The position numbers and the translations under genes were made by a program. Below are positions 53,914 to 64,000 of a DNA stretch of 64,000 nt, one piece after another; within the stretch, counting starts at the first letter, position 1, and every line of letters begins with the position of its first letter. This stretch comes from Lithobates sylvaticus (Eukaryota; Chordata; Amphibia; Anura; Ranidae). The stretch is taken from the NCBI GenBank assembly GCA_028564925.1, contig CM053029.1, positions 296,399,168-296,463,167 on the forward strand, in the 5' to 3' direction. The notes below the pieces were generated by a model. That model worked only from the letters and a program-made list of their open reading frames with translations. It had not been told where the DNA came from and ran no database searches.

Positions 53914-55030
53914 CAGTATCTCACAAAAGTGAGTACACCCCTCACATTTTTGTAAATATTTTATTCTATCTTTTCATGTGACAACACTGAAGAAATTACA
54001 CTGTGCTACAATGTAAAGTAGTGAGTGTACAGCTTGTATAACAGTGTACATTTGCTGTCCCCTCAAAATAACTCAACACTCAGCCATTAATATCTAAACC
54101 GCTGGCAACAAAAGTGAGAACACCCCTAAGTGAAAATGTTCAACTTGGGCCCAACTAGCCATTTTCCCTCCCCTGTGTCATGTGACTTGTTAGTATTACA
54201 AGGTCTCAGTTGTGAATGGAGAGCAGGTGTTACATTTGGTGTTATTGCTCTCACTCTCTCAAACTGGTCACTGGAAGTTCAACATGGCACCTCATGGCAA
54301 ATAACTCTCTGAGGATCTGAAAAAAAGAACTGTTGCTCTTCATAAAGATAGCCTAGGCCAGTGATGGCGAACCTTGGCACCCCAGATGTTTTGGAACTAC
54401 ATTTTCCATGATGCTCATGCACTCTGCAGTGTAGTGGAGCATCATGGGAAATGTAGTTCCAAAACATCTGGGGTGCCAAGGTTCGCCATCACTGGCCTAG
54501 GCTATAAGAAGATTGCCAAGACTCTGAAACTGAGCTGCAGCACGGTGGCCAAGACCATACAGTGGTTTAACAGGACAGGTTCTACTCAGAACAGGCCTCG
54601 CCATGGTCGACCAAAAAAGTTGCACTTGCTCAGCATCATATCCAGAAGTTGTCTTTTGGGAAATAGACATATGAGTGTTGCCAGCGTCACTGCACACTGT
54701 ATCAAATTGGTCTGCATGGCTGTTGTCCCAGAAGGAAGCCTCTTCTAAAGATAATGCACAAGAGAGCCTGCAAACAGTTTGCTGAAGACAAGCAGACTAA
54801 GGACATAGATTACTGGAACCATGTCCTGTGGTCTGATGAGACCAAGATAAACTTATTGGGTTCAGAAGGTGTCAAGCGTGTGTGGCGGCAACCAGGTGAG
54901 GAGTACAAAGACAAGTGTGTCTTGCCTACAGTCAAGCATGGTGGTGGGAGTGTCATGGTCTGAGGCTGCATGAGTGCTGCTGGCACTGGGGAGCTACAGT
55001 TCATTGAGGGAACCATGAATGCCAACATGT
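53914..55030 (+). mobile_element. Tc1 transposon truncated at 3' end, split by a hAT MITE
   Basis: After TA the left end reads CAGTATCTCACAAAAGTGAG. The transposase starts at 54,283 (MAPHGK-type) and after the MITE (54,359-54,494) continues with GYKKIAKTLKLSCSTVAKTI, NRPRHGRPKKL and [20 protein letters not shown]. It stops around KHGGGSVMV and the following segment, near 55,030, before the second catalytic Asp. It has in-frame stops (for example at 54,299 just after the start) and small deletions. Confidence 0.87.
54359..54494. mobile_element. 136-bp palindromic hAT MITE, palindromic target GCCTAGGC
   Basis: CAGTGATGGCGAACCTTGGC and its inverse at the right bound a nearly perfect hairpin whose arms meet at 'atgctcatgcactctgcagt'. 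Exact octamers GCCTAGGC flank it (54,351-54,358 and 54,495-54,502); the octamer itself is a palindrome. Removing it restores Tc1 transposase sequence between Asp-Ser and Gly-Tyr. Confidence 0.95.
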
Positions 55031-57839
55031 ATTTATTCAGTATGTTTTCAGCTTTCCTGGTAATCCTGTATCGTATATGTTTTATAATATAGTGCTCACT
55101 AATTCACAAAAAAAAACATATTGTAATGAACACCATCACTCGTGATTTTAAAATTTGTTCAGCCAGTTTTCTGGTCTGCATTTTTGGATGCTACAATAAG
55201 CTTGCTTCAGGGTTTGCACACACCAAAATACTTGTTCAGTGGGCCTGGTATAGGAAAATCAGAGAGAAATAAGTGAAGTTACAGGCAGTGGTAACCAGTT
55301 TGATTTTTGTTTTCAATTTTCTAGTTCACATTAAGGAGTGGACTTTGTTCCAGTTTTCCCTTTTTTTTTTTTTTTTTTTTTTTATTATGGTTTTTAAAAT
55401 TTGGTTTTATTAAATAATGCAAACATAAAATCTATTCCTAAACCAAAGTTTAAGTACCTATAAATATGAATGACCCAATTAGCCAGTTGGTTGCCTCGGA
55501 CAACAACTGCTGTCTAGATATCTTCATTTTAGGCAGCCTGGGCGTAGGAGAGAGTTGATTCAGTGGGTTGGATTCTCCCAGCTAAGTACTTCTTTTCTAT
55601 CAAGATCAGATTGACACTTTGCATGTTTCATTGCATAAGCATACATACTCTGGCATTGCAAGAATGCATGTTTATGCACCAGTAGATAAACCATCTAATA
55701 TGTTGCTAGTTTAACTTTGTATGAAGCAAAGGGAAATGTGTATCTTTATATTTTCAACACTTCACATTTCTCTATTTTTGACACCAACGCCAGTGCACAT
55801 TTTTACAGTAACGCCTGCCAAATAAATACCTAAGCTGAATACATTAGTATTAGGTGCAGGCTCTTCCTGTTACTGCTTTATTTTATCTTCAAGCTATAAA
55901 TTGTGTTGTCTAAATTAATATATTAAGACTTTTGCAGCTGCCTGTGTAAACCTCTAGGCATGATGAAACGTGGATGTTTGCTTAAGCAGTTTCATCTGCC
56001 AAATAATCGTGGCAGTTTTAAAGGATTTGCTAAACTGAAACTTGCTTTATGACAATTTTTTATATTTGTTTAGACCTGCTCAATTTTATCATCACCACTT
56101 TAGATCTACTTCTGAGGTTCTTCAGCCTTCTACAAATGAAACTGTATGCCCACCCAAGATAACCCTCCCCCACTACCAGCTTTGCTTATATTTTTTGCTA
56201 GTTCCCCAGGAGTTTGGACATCTTTTCTTCAGCTGTGCTGGGAAAAATGTAACCTAATGTTTTTCTAGTGTTTTTTTTTTTTTTTTTTTTCTTCACTTTT
56301 CCTTAATCAAAACTATTTTCTACACCGTTGCAGCTATCCAATGTGGCTTATCTTCACCCTGGCTTTTGGAGTGCATCCGAACCCTACTTTTGTAGACATT
56401 GCAGGACTAGTCTGGAAATGAACCTAGGACACTGGGCTTCTGTGTAAGGTGCTTTACAGACCCCTTCTGATAAGAAGTTAGCAGTGTAAAGCTGTTCAGG
56501 TCCAGAGCTGTTTGCATTTCCTCAGAGCTTGTCCTGTCTCTGATGGACCGCTCTGTAAGCAGGTTGATCCAGCTGTGCACTGGGAACTACCTCATACGTT
56601 TGGATCACTGGGCACACTTAAAATTCCCACTTTCCACTGGTTTCTACTGGGAAGGAGTTAAGGCTGGTGGACTGACCACTGGAGTCATCTGTTGGGTGGC
56701 ATGTCCCACGCGCAATTTGCACTCCTTGCCACTTTTTTCTCTGAGAAAGTATTTCCCCTCGCTGCTGCTTTTTCGTTTGGAATGAGCCACATAAAACTCC
56801 TGTCCTTCAACTTTTTCCTATTGCTTATATACAGTAACATTTGCTGACCTCCAGTCATCTGACCCTAACCTGCTACCAGCTGTCTGAGTTTTGTGAGTAC
56901 CTGAGGCCTTGATTCATACTCTAAGCGATCACCACATGTCTTTTCTAAACACAGAGGGGATAGTTCCATTGCAATCGTTGACCCCCAGTTCATACTCCCC
57001 TAACTGTTACAGAAACATTTGTGACTTCTGAAGGTGAAAATATCTGCAGTCTGGAATCCTGCTATCTTGTAATAAGAGTAATAATAACTCATCAATCAAG
57101 ACACTTGCTTTTGCACCTCTTTCACCTAGTTCCTTGCTGGCTCCGACCACAGAGTTTTTAGGCATGCTCTCATGCCTTCCCCTGCAGATTCTATGCCTAC
57201 GTCCCTTATCGGCTTCTGAGCCATTGGTCACAGAGACTATATCTGAGTTGCTCCAATCCCTACCTTATGAGATTATCCTTAAGGAGTCACAGTCTTCTAC
57301 TATAGCTCTAGAATTCAGAGACTCCTGGAGGATTAGCCTGCTGACCCCAGTCTTGGGTCTTTTAGAGCCCCTACAGCTTAAGAGACCTTCCCATTGCACC
57401 TGCCTTTCTAGGTCTTCCTAAGAGAAAATCCACCAGGGGGTATGGCTTCCCCAGCTGGTTTAATTTTGACATGGAGGAGCAGTCCATACACCTTAGTGTG
57501 TTACAGGAACTGAGTTGCATTTGGAGGATGCCAGCTGTGTGCCCCCTGATATCAGTTCAACTGCATGCTGAAGAGGTTCATGTCCAGGTGCAGGAATGCT
57601 TGGGTGACTCCTTAGAAACTATACACCTAGATCTAGTCCTTCCCTCCGGATTTTTTTTTACTTCATCTGAGAGGGAGAGCTTTCTGGTGATCTCCACCCT
57701 TGTTCTGGGAATTGACCCAGGTGAATAGTCTTGATTTTGGATATATTGTCGAATTTGGGGAGTCAGGAGCATTTCTAAATCTGACTCTTATGCTTGAGGC
57801 TAGGTAGGATGTTCCAGAAAGGTTTACCATAAAGCTTTG
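55031..57839 (+). other. Intron, no gene or repeat assigned
   Basis: T-tracts at 55,360-55,383 and 56,270-56,290. Several 70-95 codon frames (for example 57,134-57,421 and 57,471-57,728) are Leu/Ser-rich and have no recognisable domain. A remote retroelement origin is possible but not supported. Confidence 0.4.
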
Positions 57840-58190
57840 CCTTTGTTTTCTCCTTAAGTTGGACTAAAACAGAGCATACACAGACCAAAAATCAGCAGGA
57901 ATAAGACAAATTTTTGGTCTGTGCGTACCACTGTCTGTACAGTCAGTCACCCCTGTCACATTTTTTTTTTTTTTTTTTAGTTCAGTCCACTGATTCAACA
58001 AAAAAACAAAAGTGTATATGTGGGCACTGTGGTTGAACAGAAGTCGATCTACTAACCAGCCAGTTGGAAAATTTTCTTTTGATCCGCACTACACACTGTA
58101 GACTGCAGCACTGATCAGTGTATTCTGGCAGTGGAGTAGTCTTCCTGCTGTCAGAATACAAAGATGCAGTGGGGAGGAATCTCCCATCCG
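57840..58190. repeat. MITE-like repeat 'cagaccaaaaat'
   Basis: 'cacagaccaaaaatcagcag' near 57,879 is mirrored by 'caaatttttggtctgtg' near 57,909. Further on, 'actgatcagtgtattctgg' and 'gctgtcagaatacaaaga' look like two ends of a small inverted element around 58,105-58,165. Boundaries are uncertain. Confidence 0.4.
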
Positions 58191-58229
58191 CATAGTGTGT
58201 TTTCAACCCGTTTTGAATTAAAAAAACAG

Positions 58230-58440
58230 ACTCCTCCTATTGCCAGCCTTAGTATGGTTAAAAAAAAAGACGCAAATCCATCTAGTTCAACCAGTAGACA
58301 AAAACATGCGCACACAAATCGAAAAACCTCCATACACAAGCCTATACCCACAGTTGACCCAGAGGAAGGCAAAAAAATAACGCATGACCCAAATTGCTCC
58401 AAAATTCCATCCTAATTCCCCAGGAGGCAATCAAATATCC
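58230..58440 (+). repeat. Dispersed repeat 'agttcaaccagtagac'
   Basis: The run 'ccatctagttcaaccag', 'cagttgacccagaggaagg', 'gacccaaattgctcc' and 'tcctaattccccaggagg' matches a repeat type I recognise as common in amphibian DNA. Class uncertain, probably a SINE- or LINE-tail-derived sequence. Confidence 0.45.
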
Positions 58441-59344
58441 CCTGCTTAAACTACCCCTGGTGTTATTCGCTATAAATATTACCTTGAGCTCGGTCCTCAA
58501 CACTATCAAGTCTGCATTTTTTCCTGTCTCTTTTTTTTATTTGGAAACTTACCCAGTTAACCCTTTCTAATTCTTGCATAGGGAGTTCCATGTACCTTAC
58601 CCAGTTTGTAAGTTGTGAGTCAGTGGGATCAAAACATTTGGTTATCTATGCATTTTCAGGTAGCATTATTTGGACTCTTTGAGATAATTGTACTTTAATT
58701 CAACCTCAAAGGGTTCTCTCCTGGTAGTTATTGCTTCTGTGAGGTGAATGTCTGATCTCACAGCCTTTCCATGCACGGAACTTCATTTAATTTTGAACTT
58801 GTAATGGTAATGGGGGACTTTATGCATAGGACCTTCTTCTTACTAGTGGTGCACCGAAATGAAAATTCCGGTGCCAAAATATTTTTTATTTTTTTTGCAA
58901 GTGTTCAATTCTTCTATAGTGGCAGGATAACTAAAGATAAAAGGCTTCCTGTCTCCCTCAATGCCTGTCACCAAATGGTTGCCCACCTAACTTTTTGTTG
59001 TTGTATATGTTGTAAATTATTATGGTTGTTCTAGCATTTTTCTGTGCAGTTAGTTTCTCAGCAGGTTTTGAGAGTGCAGCTAACCCATGGGTTTTAATGC
59101 AGGTTAACTGCACTTTCCTATATACTTCTATGAAGTCCTGTGGTTTTGGTGCTGTTTGAGAAAGAGAGCACCATAACTCCTGTATTCTGCATCTTTGGTG
59201 TGCTTTCTGAAACCACACCAAAACCACAGGACCTCAAAAGTCTATGGTAAAAAGCATTTAATCCACATGAAACCCGCAGGTTAGCTGTGCTTTGCCCAAA
59301 CTACCCAAACCAGGACTACACCAGGGCAGTAAGAAGCCTCCCTT

Positions 59345-59730
59345 AGATACCTTTCACACTGGAGGCGTTATTCAGGCGCTTTAGCGCTAAAAATAGCGCA
59401 TGTAAAGCACCTAAAAAATTCCTCATCTGCAGTCCCAGTCTGAGTGCTTTCACACTGGGGCTCTGTGCTGGTAGGACGTTAAAAAAAAAAAAGTCCCAAA
59501 GTCCTGCAAGCAGTATCTTTGGGGAGCGGCGTATACACAACTTCTCCACCGCTCCTGCCCATTGAAATGAATGAATAACGCTACACGGGCGCTATTAACT
59601 CTTTCCTCGGCCGCTATTGGGGGTTAAAATCACGAAAAGGGCCGCTAAAATTACGGTAAAATGCTGCTAAAACTAGGGGCACTTTATCGCTAATGCGGCC
59701 ACGGCTAGAATGTGAAAGGGCTCCTAATGA
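59345..59730. mobile_element. 'CCTTTCACAC' MITE
   Basis: Left 'acctttcacactggaggcg' and right 'tagaatgtgaaagggctcc' are inverted. 'gctttagcgct' and 'tatcgctaatgcgg' are inner inverted words. No protein. Similar 'ttcaggcgcttt'-like pieces occur at 59,840-59,990. Confidence 0.65.
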
Positions 59731-60269
59731 TTACCATGCCTTTTTTAATTTAAGTGTAACTTTAGTCAGAACATTAAGTCCCGCTGACTCCTTTTTGCAG
59801 GTATAGCGATGTAAAACAATAAGACCCCCTAAAAAAAAATAGCGCCTGAAAAGCTCACGAAAACCTATTTCTATTAAAATCAATAAATGCTTTAACACTG
59901 GGGCAGTGCGCTGGCAGGTCAGAGAAAACGCTCTTCTCCATTGAAATTAAAAAGCGCCTGAAAAGCTCTTCAAATGCGTTCCAAAATAAAGTGCCTATAT
60001 TGTTTAAATCGAATAATACACTGTCTCGCTCTTGCTCTGCGCATGTTCAGTTGCTCTCTATTTTTTGGCACAATTTCGAAAATCAGAGCCACTAGAAACT
60101 GATCTGCTGACTGCCTAGATTTACTGCTGTTCAGGGGCTCTGGGTATCAGCAAAGTGGCAGCCTCCGGCAAGAAGAAGCAGGAACGTTGCTGGAGGAAAC
60201 TTACTGCACAGGCTAATTTTGATGGCATAATTATTTATGTGGACTGTATGTTCCTTGCTAAAGAACATC

Positions 60270-61210
60270 ATTTTTTTTATTTTTTTTTATTGATTTGTTA
60301 AGGGTGAAGCTCTGCTTTAATATGCACTGATAACCATGTTGAGCTTTGTTTTTAGAACACAGAGGGGAAAGTGGTATTCGAGTTAGAGCATAGAAGGAAG
60401 AGAGGAGGAGGTGGGAAGGGGACAATGTCATACACGCAAGTAAGTGACCTATTGGAGTTAAGGATGTGGGTAGGCATCTGAGGTCATTACCTGTGGATAG
60501 AGATGCATGGTTTTGTAATATTGCCAGTTTCCACGAGGTCCTGATTTTCTGTTCTGTGTAATGTAGGGTAGAGGTAAGATCTTCCATGAGTAAATAGCAG
60601 ATAGATCTAGTAGGTGGGTATGTATCTGTTTCCAGAGAAGCAGAATACAGGCCTTTTTATGCAATTACTTATCAATATTATTTATTACAGGTACTTGTAT
60701 AGCGCCTTCAATTTACGCAGCGCTTTTTGCATATACATTGTAAATTCACATCAGTTCCTGCTCTCAAGGAGCTTGCAATCAAAGGTCCTTAATTCACATT
60801 CATACATACACCTATAAGAGCCAGTTTAGACAGGAGCCAAATAACCTATTAGCATGTCTTTTGGCGTGTGGGAGGTTAGCAAATGAATAGTAAGAGTCTT
60901 TGTATTTCGAGATGAGTCGCTCTGTCAGGTGGAGAAGACACGTTGCAGGGTTTTTGCTTAGGTCTACTGAGGTTAGATGTCTTATTGTGTCAGTCAATCT
61001 TTCCAGAAGGGTTGGAGTTTGGAACACTGCCATAAAATATGGAATATCTTGCCTGGAGTATTGCTACATCACCAGCAAGAGTTGGGGACTGTTCATTTTG
61101 TCTAATACAGATGGTAATTTATACCATCTAGTAAGAATCTTGTATTCTAGCTGTTGGAATCTATTTGCTATAGACGATTTGTGAACAAGGTGTAATATTT
61201 TCTCCCTTTT
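60270..61210 (-). mobile_element. L1/Tx1-type LINE 3' end, split by a repeat
   Basis: On the minus strand, around 61,135-60,960, pieces correspond to the Tx1/L1 C-terminal RW-Y-T-P region and an HILWQCSKLQPFW box, followed by about 600 bases of 3' tail ending near an A-rich run at 60,270-60,290. The dispersed repeat at 60,683-60,880 interrupts it. It is frameshifted and truncated at the 5' side. Confidence 0.65.
60683..60880 (+). repeat. Dispersed 'acaggtacttgtat' repeat, copy 2
   Basis: 'attacaggtacttgtatagc', 'tttacgcagcgctttttgc', 'ctcaaggagcttgcaatc' and 'ttagcatgtcttttggcg' match 6272-6513. It lies inside the antisense LINE tail. Confidence 0.75.
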
Positions 61211-61383
61211 GTTGAGGGGTCAATTGGAGGATAGTGGTGAGATTTTATGTGATTAGAGACCCAGTCCGTTTCTACATATTTACAATGATAAAATACATTA
61301 CCTAATTCGAGCAGTAAAATATTAATCCCCAAAACTAAAATTTTACGGTTTACCTACTAGGGGAATTTCTTTTCAATTTTCAC

Positions 61384-62130
61384 ATATGTTAAAATCAGCA
61401 TTTTTTTTTATTTTTTTGCTAGAAAATTACTTAGAACCCCCAAACATTATATATTTTCTGATATATTCTGAATGGTGGCAGTTTTTTTAATGTCGCATAT
61501 TTGCACAGCTGTTTATCAGACACAAATAGATACCAAAAATGTCTATATTTAAATGTGCGCATGCCTTCGACATGGCGATAAATTGTTACCTAAAATTGTC
61601 AATAGGCGACACTTTTTAAAATCCTTTTTCAGGTTATCAGTTTAGAGTTAAACGTAAACTATGGACCTAGAATTCTTGCTCTCACTCTGTTTGTGGCGAT
61701 ACCTCACATATGTGGTGCAATCATAGTTAACATATGCAACTTTTTTTCATGCAACTTAATTGCTATCACAAGGGATGAACAAGACCCCTTGTGATAGTTT
61801 TGGGCAGTGACAGTCTATTGATCTCTCCCTTGCTTCCTTGGCTGCAGATAGGGAAAGACGGCTGTGAAACCGGAAGTGACAAAATCCTTGTCGCTTCTGG
61901 CTTCTTTCATCACAGAGGAGATTCGGGGATCGTCCATCTCCTCTGTGGGCAGCTGACTCGACCGCTTACAGCGGTGCAGGCTTTTCCATTCAAATGCAGC
62001 GGTCAGGGAGAGGGCAGGCCTTCTGAGCGCTGTAAAAGTGATTAGACAGCTGTAAAAAAAGAATCCAGGATCATGGTATAACTACTTGCTGCCCAAGATG
62101 TTTATATGTGTATGCTGGAAAGCAAGTGGT
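61384..62130 (-). mobile_element. TTAA-family GC-rich repeat, reversed copy
   Basis: 'gctagaaaattacttag', 'ggttatcagtttagagttaa', 'ttgctctcactctg' and 'ttgtgatagttttgggcag' are inverses of words in and around 9638-12,188. The right edge, near 'gcaagtggttattat', corresponds to the start of that family. Non-coding. Confidence 0.6.
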
Positions 62131-62134
62131 TATT

Positions 62135-62460
62135 ATATTGCAGCTTACCAATGCTTAAATGTGGTGGTTGCATACATTTTATGATATTTTGTTTTCCCCA
62201 ACTAGTGATCCAGTAGCACACTTCCTGTTTTAAGGTTGGAGAAGCAACAGAGACCCCTTTAGACCAGCTGCATTGTCCGTCTGGAAGGAGGGTAGTGTTG
62301 GATGCACCGTAGATTTAGATGGACTTGACTAACATGTTTTTTTTAAGTAGTTACAGATGTTTTTTTTTATAATTTTTTTCCTTTTTGGGATAAATGTTTT
62401 ACAAAAATGAATAAAAAATGATCATTGTAAGCTTCCCTGTCAGTGATAAATGGTTTGTTT
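62135..62460 (+). repeat. Dispersed repeat, copy 2 of 2 (pair with 1050-1425)
   Basis: Aligned with 1050-1425 from 'tattgcagcttaccaatg' to 'gtgataaatggtttgtt' in the same orientation, with many substitutions and small gaps. Confidence 0.6.
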
Positions 62461-62689
62461 CAACAGGCTTAACTGCCACTTTTGCTCGACAACTTTAATG
62501 GAAGTTAAAAAAATAACACGCTTACTGGCCAGATCACAGGTTAAAAATAATTTTAAAAAATCCTTAAAAAAAAAAATTATGCAACTAAAAAACAGTAAAT
62601 TGCAATACATTAGATTTTGTTTTTTTGGGTTTAATACTGCTTTAAAAATGGTTTTAAATGCTTGTGTGTTTTGTTAAAAAAATAAAAAT

Positions 62690-63150
62690 AATAATAATGA
62701 TGTACTTCTCTGCTCTGTGCGGTGGATTAGCACAGAGTGGCCCTGAAGCTTATTTTTTAGGGTCCCCCGCTGGCTCTCCTGGTCCTCCTCTCTGGTGATT
62801 GCCTCCATAGGAAGTGGCTTTCTATGAGGGCACATGTATGGGCTTGCTCCTGAGCCTCGCTGTCTGTGTCTATAGACTCGGCCTCCTGCTCCCTCATCAC
62901 TGCTTTTAATCAACAGCAGTGGAAGCCAGTGGCTCCTGCCGCCTCGGCAAAGCCTGCGGGACCAGGAAGTGAGGAGAGGGAAGAGCTACACCCAAAAACA
63001 GCGCTGGATCAAATAGGAGCTCAGCTAAGTAAATGGTGGGGGGGGGGGGGGTGTTCAGGGGTATACTGATGATGCCTAAGCATTTTTTACCTTAATACAC
63101 AGAATGCATTAAGGTAATGTTTTGGCTTTATAACTGATTTCAACTGTTTG
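62690..63150. repeat. 'aatgcattaaggt' repeat, copy 3 of 3
   Basis: 'agcacagagtggccctgaag', 'aacagcagtggaagccagtg' and 'agaatgcattaaggtaat' match 38,405-38,870 in the same orientation. A G-tract lies at 63,038-63,051. Confidence 0.65.
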
Positions 63151-63314
63151 GCAGTGTTTTTTTAAGACAGTCTGTTAAATCTGTTTCCTTTTTCTGTTCT
63201 CTAAGCAGGTTCACGGTTTACTATATCTGTAGCTTTGTCTTTGCACGTACTCCGCATGGAGAGACGGCCACATGGGTGTGAGTGATTCATCATTGTGTGT
63301 CTCTTGCGTTTCAG

Positions 63315-63452
63315 GCTTTATTGCAAACCTCACTTTTCAAAGGGAATTCTTTCCAAGTGAAGAAGATGAAACTGGAGCAGCCAAAGCATTAATGCGCCTC
63401 CAAGACACTTACAAACTGGATCCTGATGTTATAGCAAAAGGAATATTGCCAG
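63315..63452 (+). CDS. P4HA2: P4HA2 fourth coding exon
   Basis: The 138-bp exon lies between the acceptor TTGCGTTTCAG and the donor GTTAGT. It completes the Gly codon and encodes FIANLTFQREFFPSEEDETG, AAKALMRLQDTYKLDPDVIA and KGILP, ending one base into a Gly codon. NLT is the N-glycosylation sequon conserved in alpha subunits. The segment from about residue 140 leads into the tetratricopeptide-like peptide-substrate-binding domain. The preceding intron is about 23.7 kb. Later exons with the Fe(II)/2-oxoglutarate catalytic domain are outside the window. Confidence 0.96.
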
Positions 63453-63690
63453 GTTAGTGCAACCCATGTTTATCCTCATAGTGTTCAACACATGTTCCTG
63501 TTCAAGGCTTACGTAGCATTAAAATGGTCTTAAAGCTACATTTGGGTCCTTTTCTTTTTCAAAGGATTTATGGTTCTGTTCAGCTAGTGGTGTGACACAT
63601 GCATCCCTTTCAGACAATATAACAGGGTGCTGAACTCCCTGAGCTTCTCTGAAGGCAGCACTTCGATTTAAAGTGGTAATAAACTCTCCT

Positions 63691-64000
63691 TTGTGATTTT
63701 TGTATGCTCTCCAGTTCTGGGAACCAGTCCTCGGAAAGGATGTACTGGAAATGGAGCGAGTACAAAGAAGGGCAACAAAGCTAATAAAGGGTCTGGAGGA
63801 TATTATTTATGAGGAAAGGTTGCGAGCACTGAACTTATTCTCTCTGGAGAAGAGACGCTTGAGAGGGGATATTATTACAATTTATAAATACCGTACTGGT
63901 GACCCCCACATCAGGGATAAAACTTTTTTGCGGAAGGGAGTTTAATAGGACTCGTGGCCACTCATTAAAATTAGAATAAAAGAGGTTTAACCTTAAACTG
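63691..64000 (+). mobile_element. CR1/L2-type LINE 3' end of ORF2, runs off the window
   Basis: The frame at 63,700-63,945 encodes [40 protein letters not shown] and [20 protein letters not shown], the very conserved C-terminal end of CR1/L2/Rex-type LINE reverse-transcriptase proteins (VQRRATKLI and [12 protein letters not shown] boxes). After a frame slip the RTRGHSLKLE box follows (about 63,952-63,980). It is 5'-truncated, as is usual for LINE insertions. Confidence 0.85.

Noticed and set aside
57134-58800. Possible second DIRS remnant in the 57-58.8 kb stretch
   Set aside because: A faint resemblance to a recombinase box near 58,735 and Leu/Ser-rich frames are not enough; no terminal repeats or RT motifs were seen.

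Overview
The window is repeat-rich vertebrate nuclear DNA, most likely from a ranid-type frog. The main clue is a Tc1 transposon whose intact transposase closely resembles the Frog Prince family described from Rana pipiens. It sits among many amphibian-style hAT, PIF/Harbinger and TTAA-flanked MITEs, a DIRS retrotransposon and Tx1-like LINEs. I place the genus by recalled similarity only, not by a search.

One host gene is supported: the 5' part of P4HA2 (collagen prolyl 4-hydroxylase subunit alpha-2) on the + strand. Four coding exons (28,716-28,797; 37,229-37,325; 39,489-39,640; 63,315-63,452) join in consistent phase and encode residues 1 to about 156: signal peptide, N-terminal dimerisation region and the edge of the peptide-binding domain. 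The catalytic part lies beyond the window. The introns are about 8.4, 2.2 and 23.7 kb and consist largely of transposons. Everything before 28,691 is upstream DNA or intron 1.

Layout: 1-9.4 kb holds two non-autonomous transposons that carry minisatellites, plus MITEs. 9.4-13 kb is a nest: an old Tc1, a TTAA-flanked repeat, a (TA)n tract and a Frog Prince-like element with a full 340-codon transposase. 13-19.7 kb has MITEs, two decayed Tc1 copies and a third minisatellite-bearing hAT element. 19.9-25.35 kb is a nearly whole DIRS element. 25.35-26.7 kb is an unusual element with a 557-bp palindrome and a run of hairpins. 27.5-28.3 kb is a piggyBac-like MITE just before the first coding exon. 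Intron DNA from 28.8 to 63.3 kb contains a Ngaro-like fossil (31.85-34.4 kb), a four-layer transposon nest (34.4-36.7 kb), three more Tc1 copies, a Tx1/L1 LINE (48.2-52.9 kb), a second LINE tail (60.3-61.2 kb) and many MITEs. The window ends in a CR1/L2-like LINE 3' end.

The most unusual observations are: three unrelated ~30-bp minisatellites, each grown inside a different non-autonomous DNA transposon; a Frog Prince-like copy with intact transposase whose left terminal repeat appears collapsed between its direct repeats; and the 557-bp palindrome with mirrored TATA-like motifs, divergent lysine-rich reading frames and a good poly(A) signal on one side. I found no wholly new biological system that I could defend.
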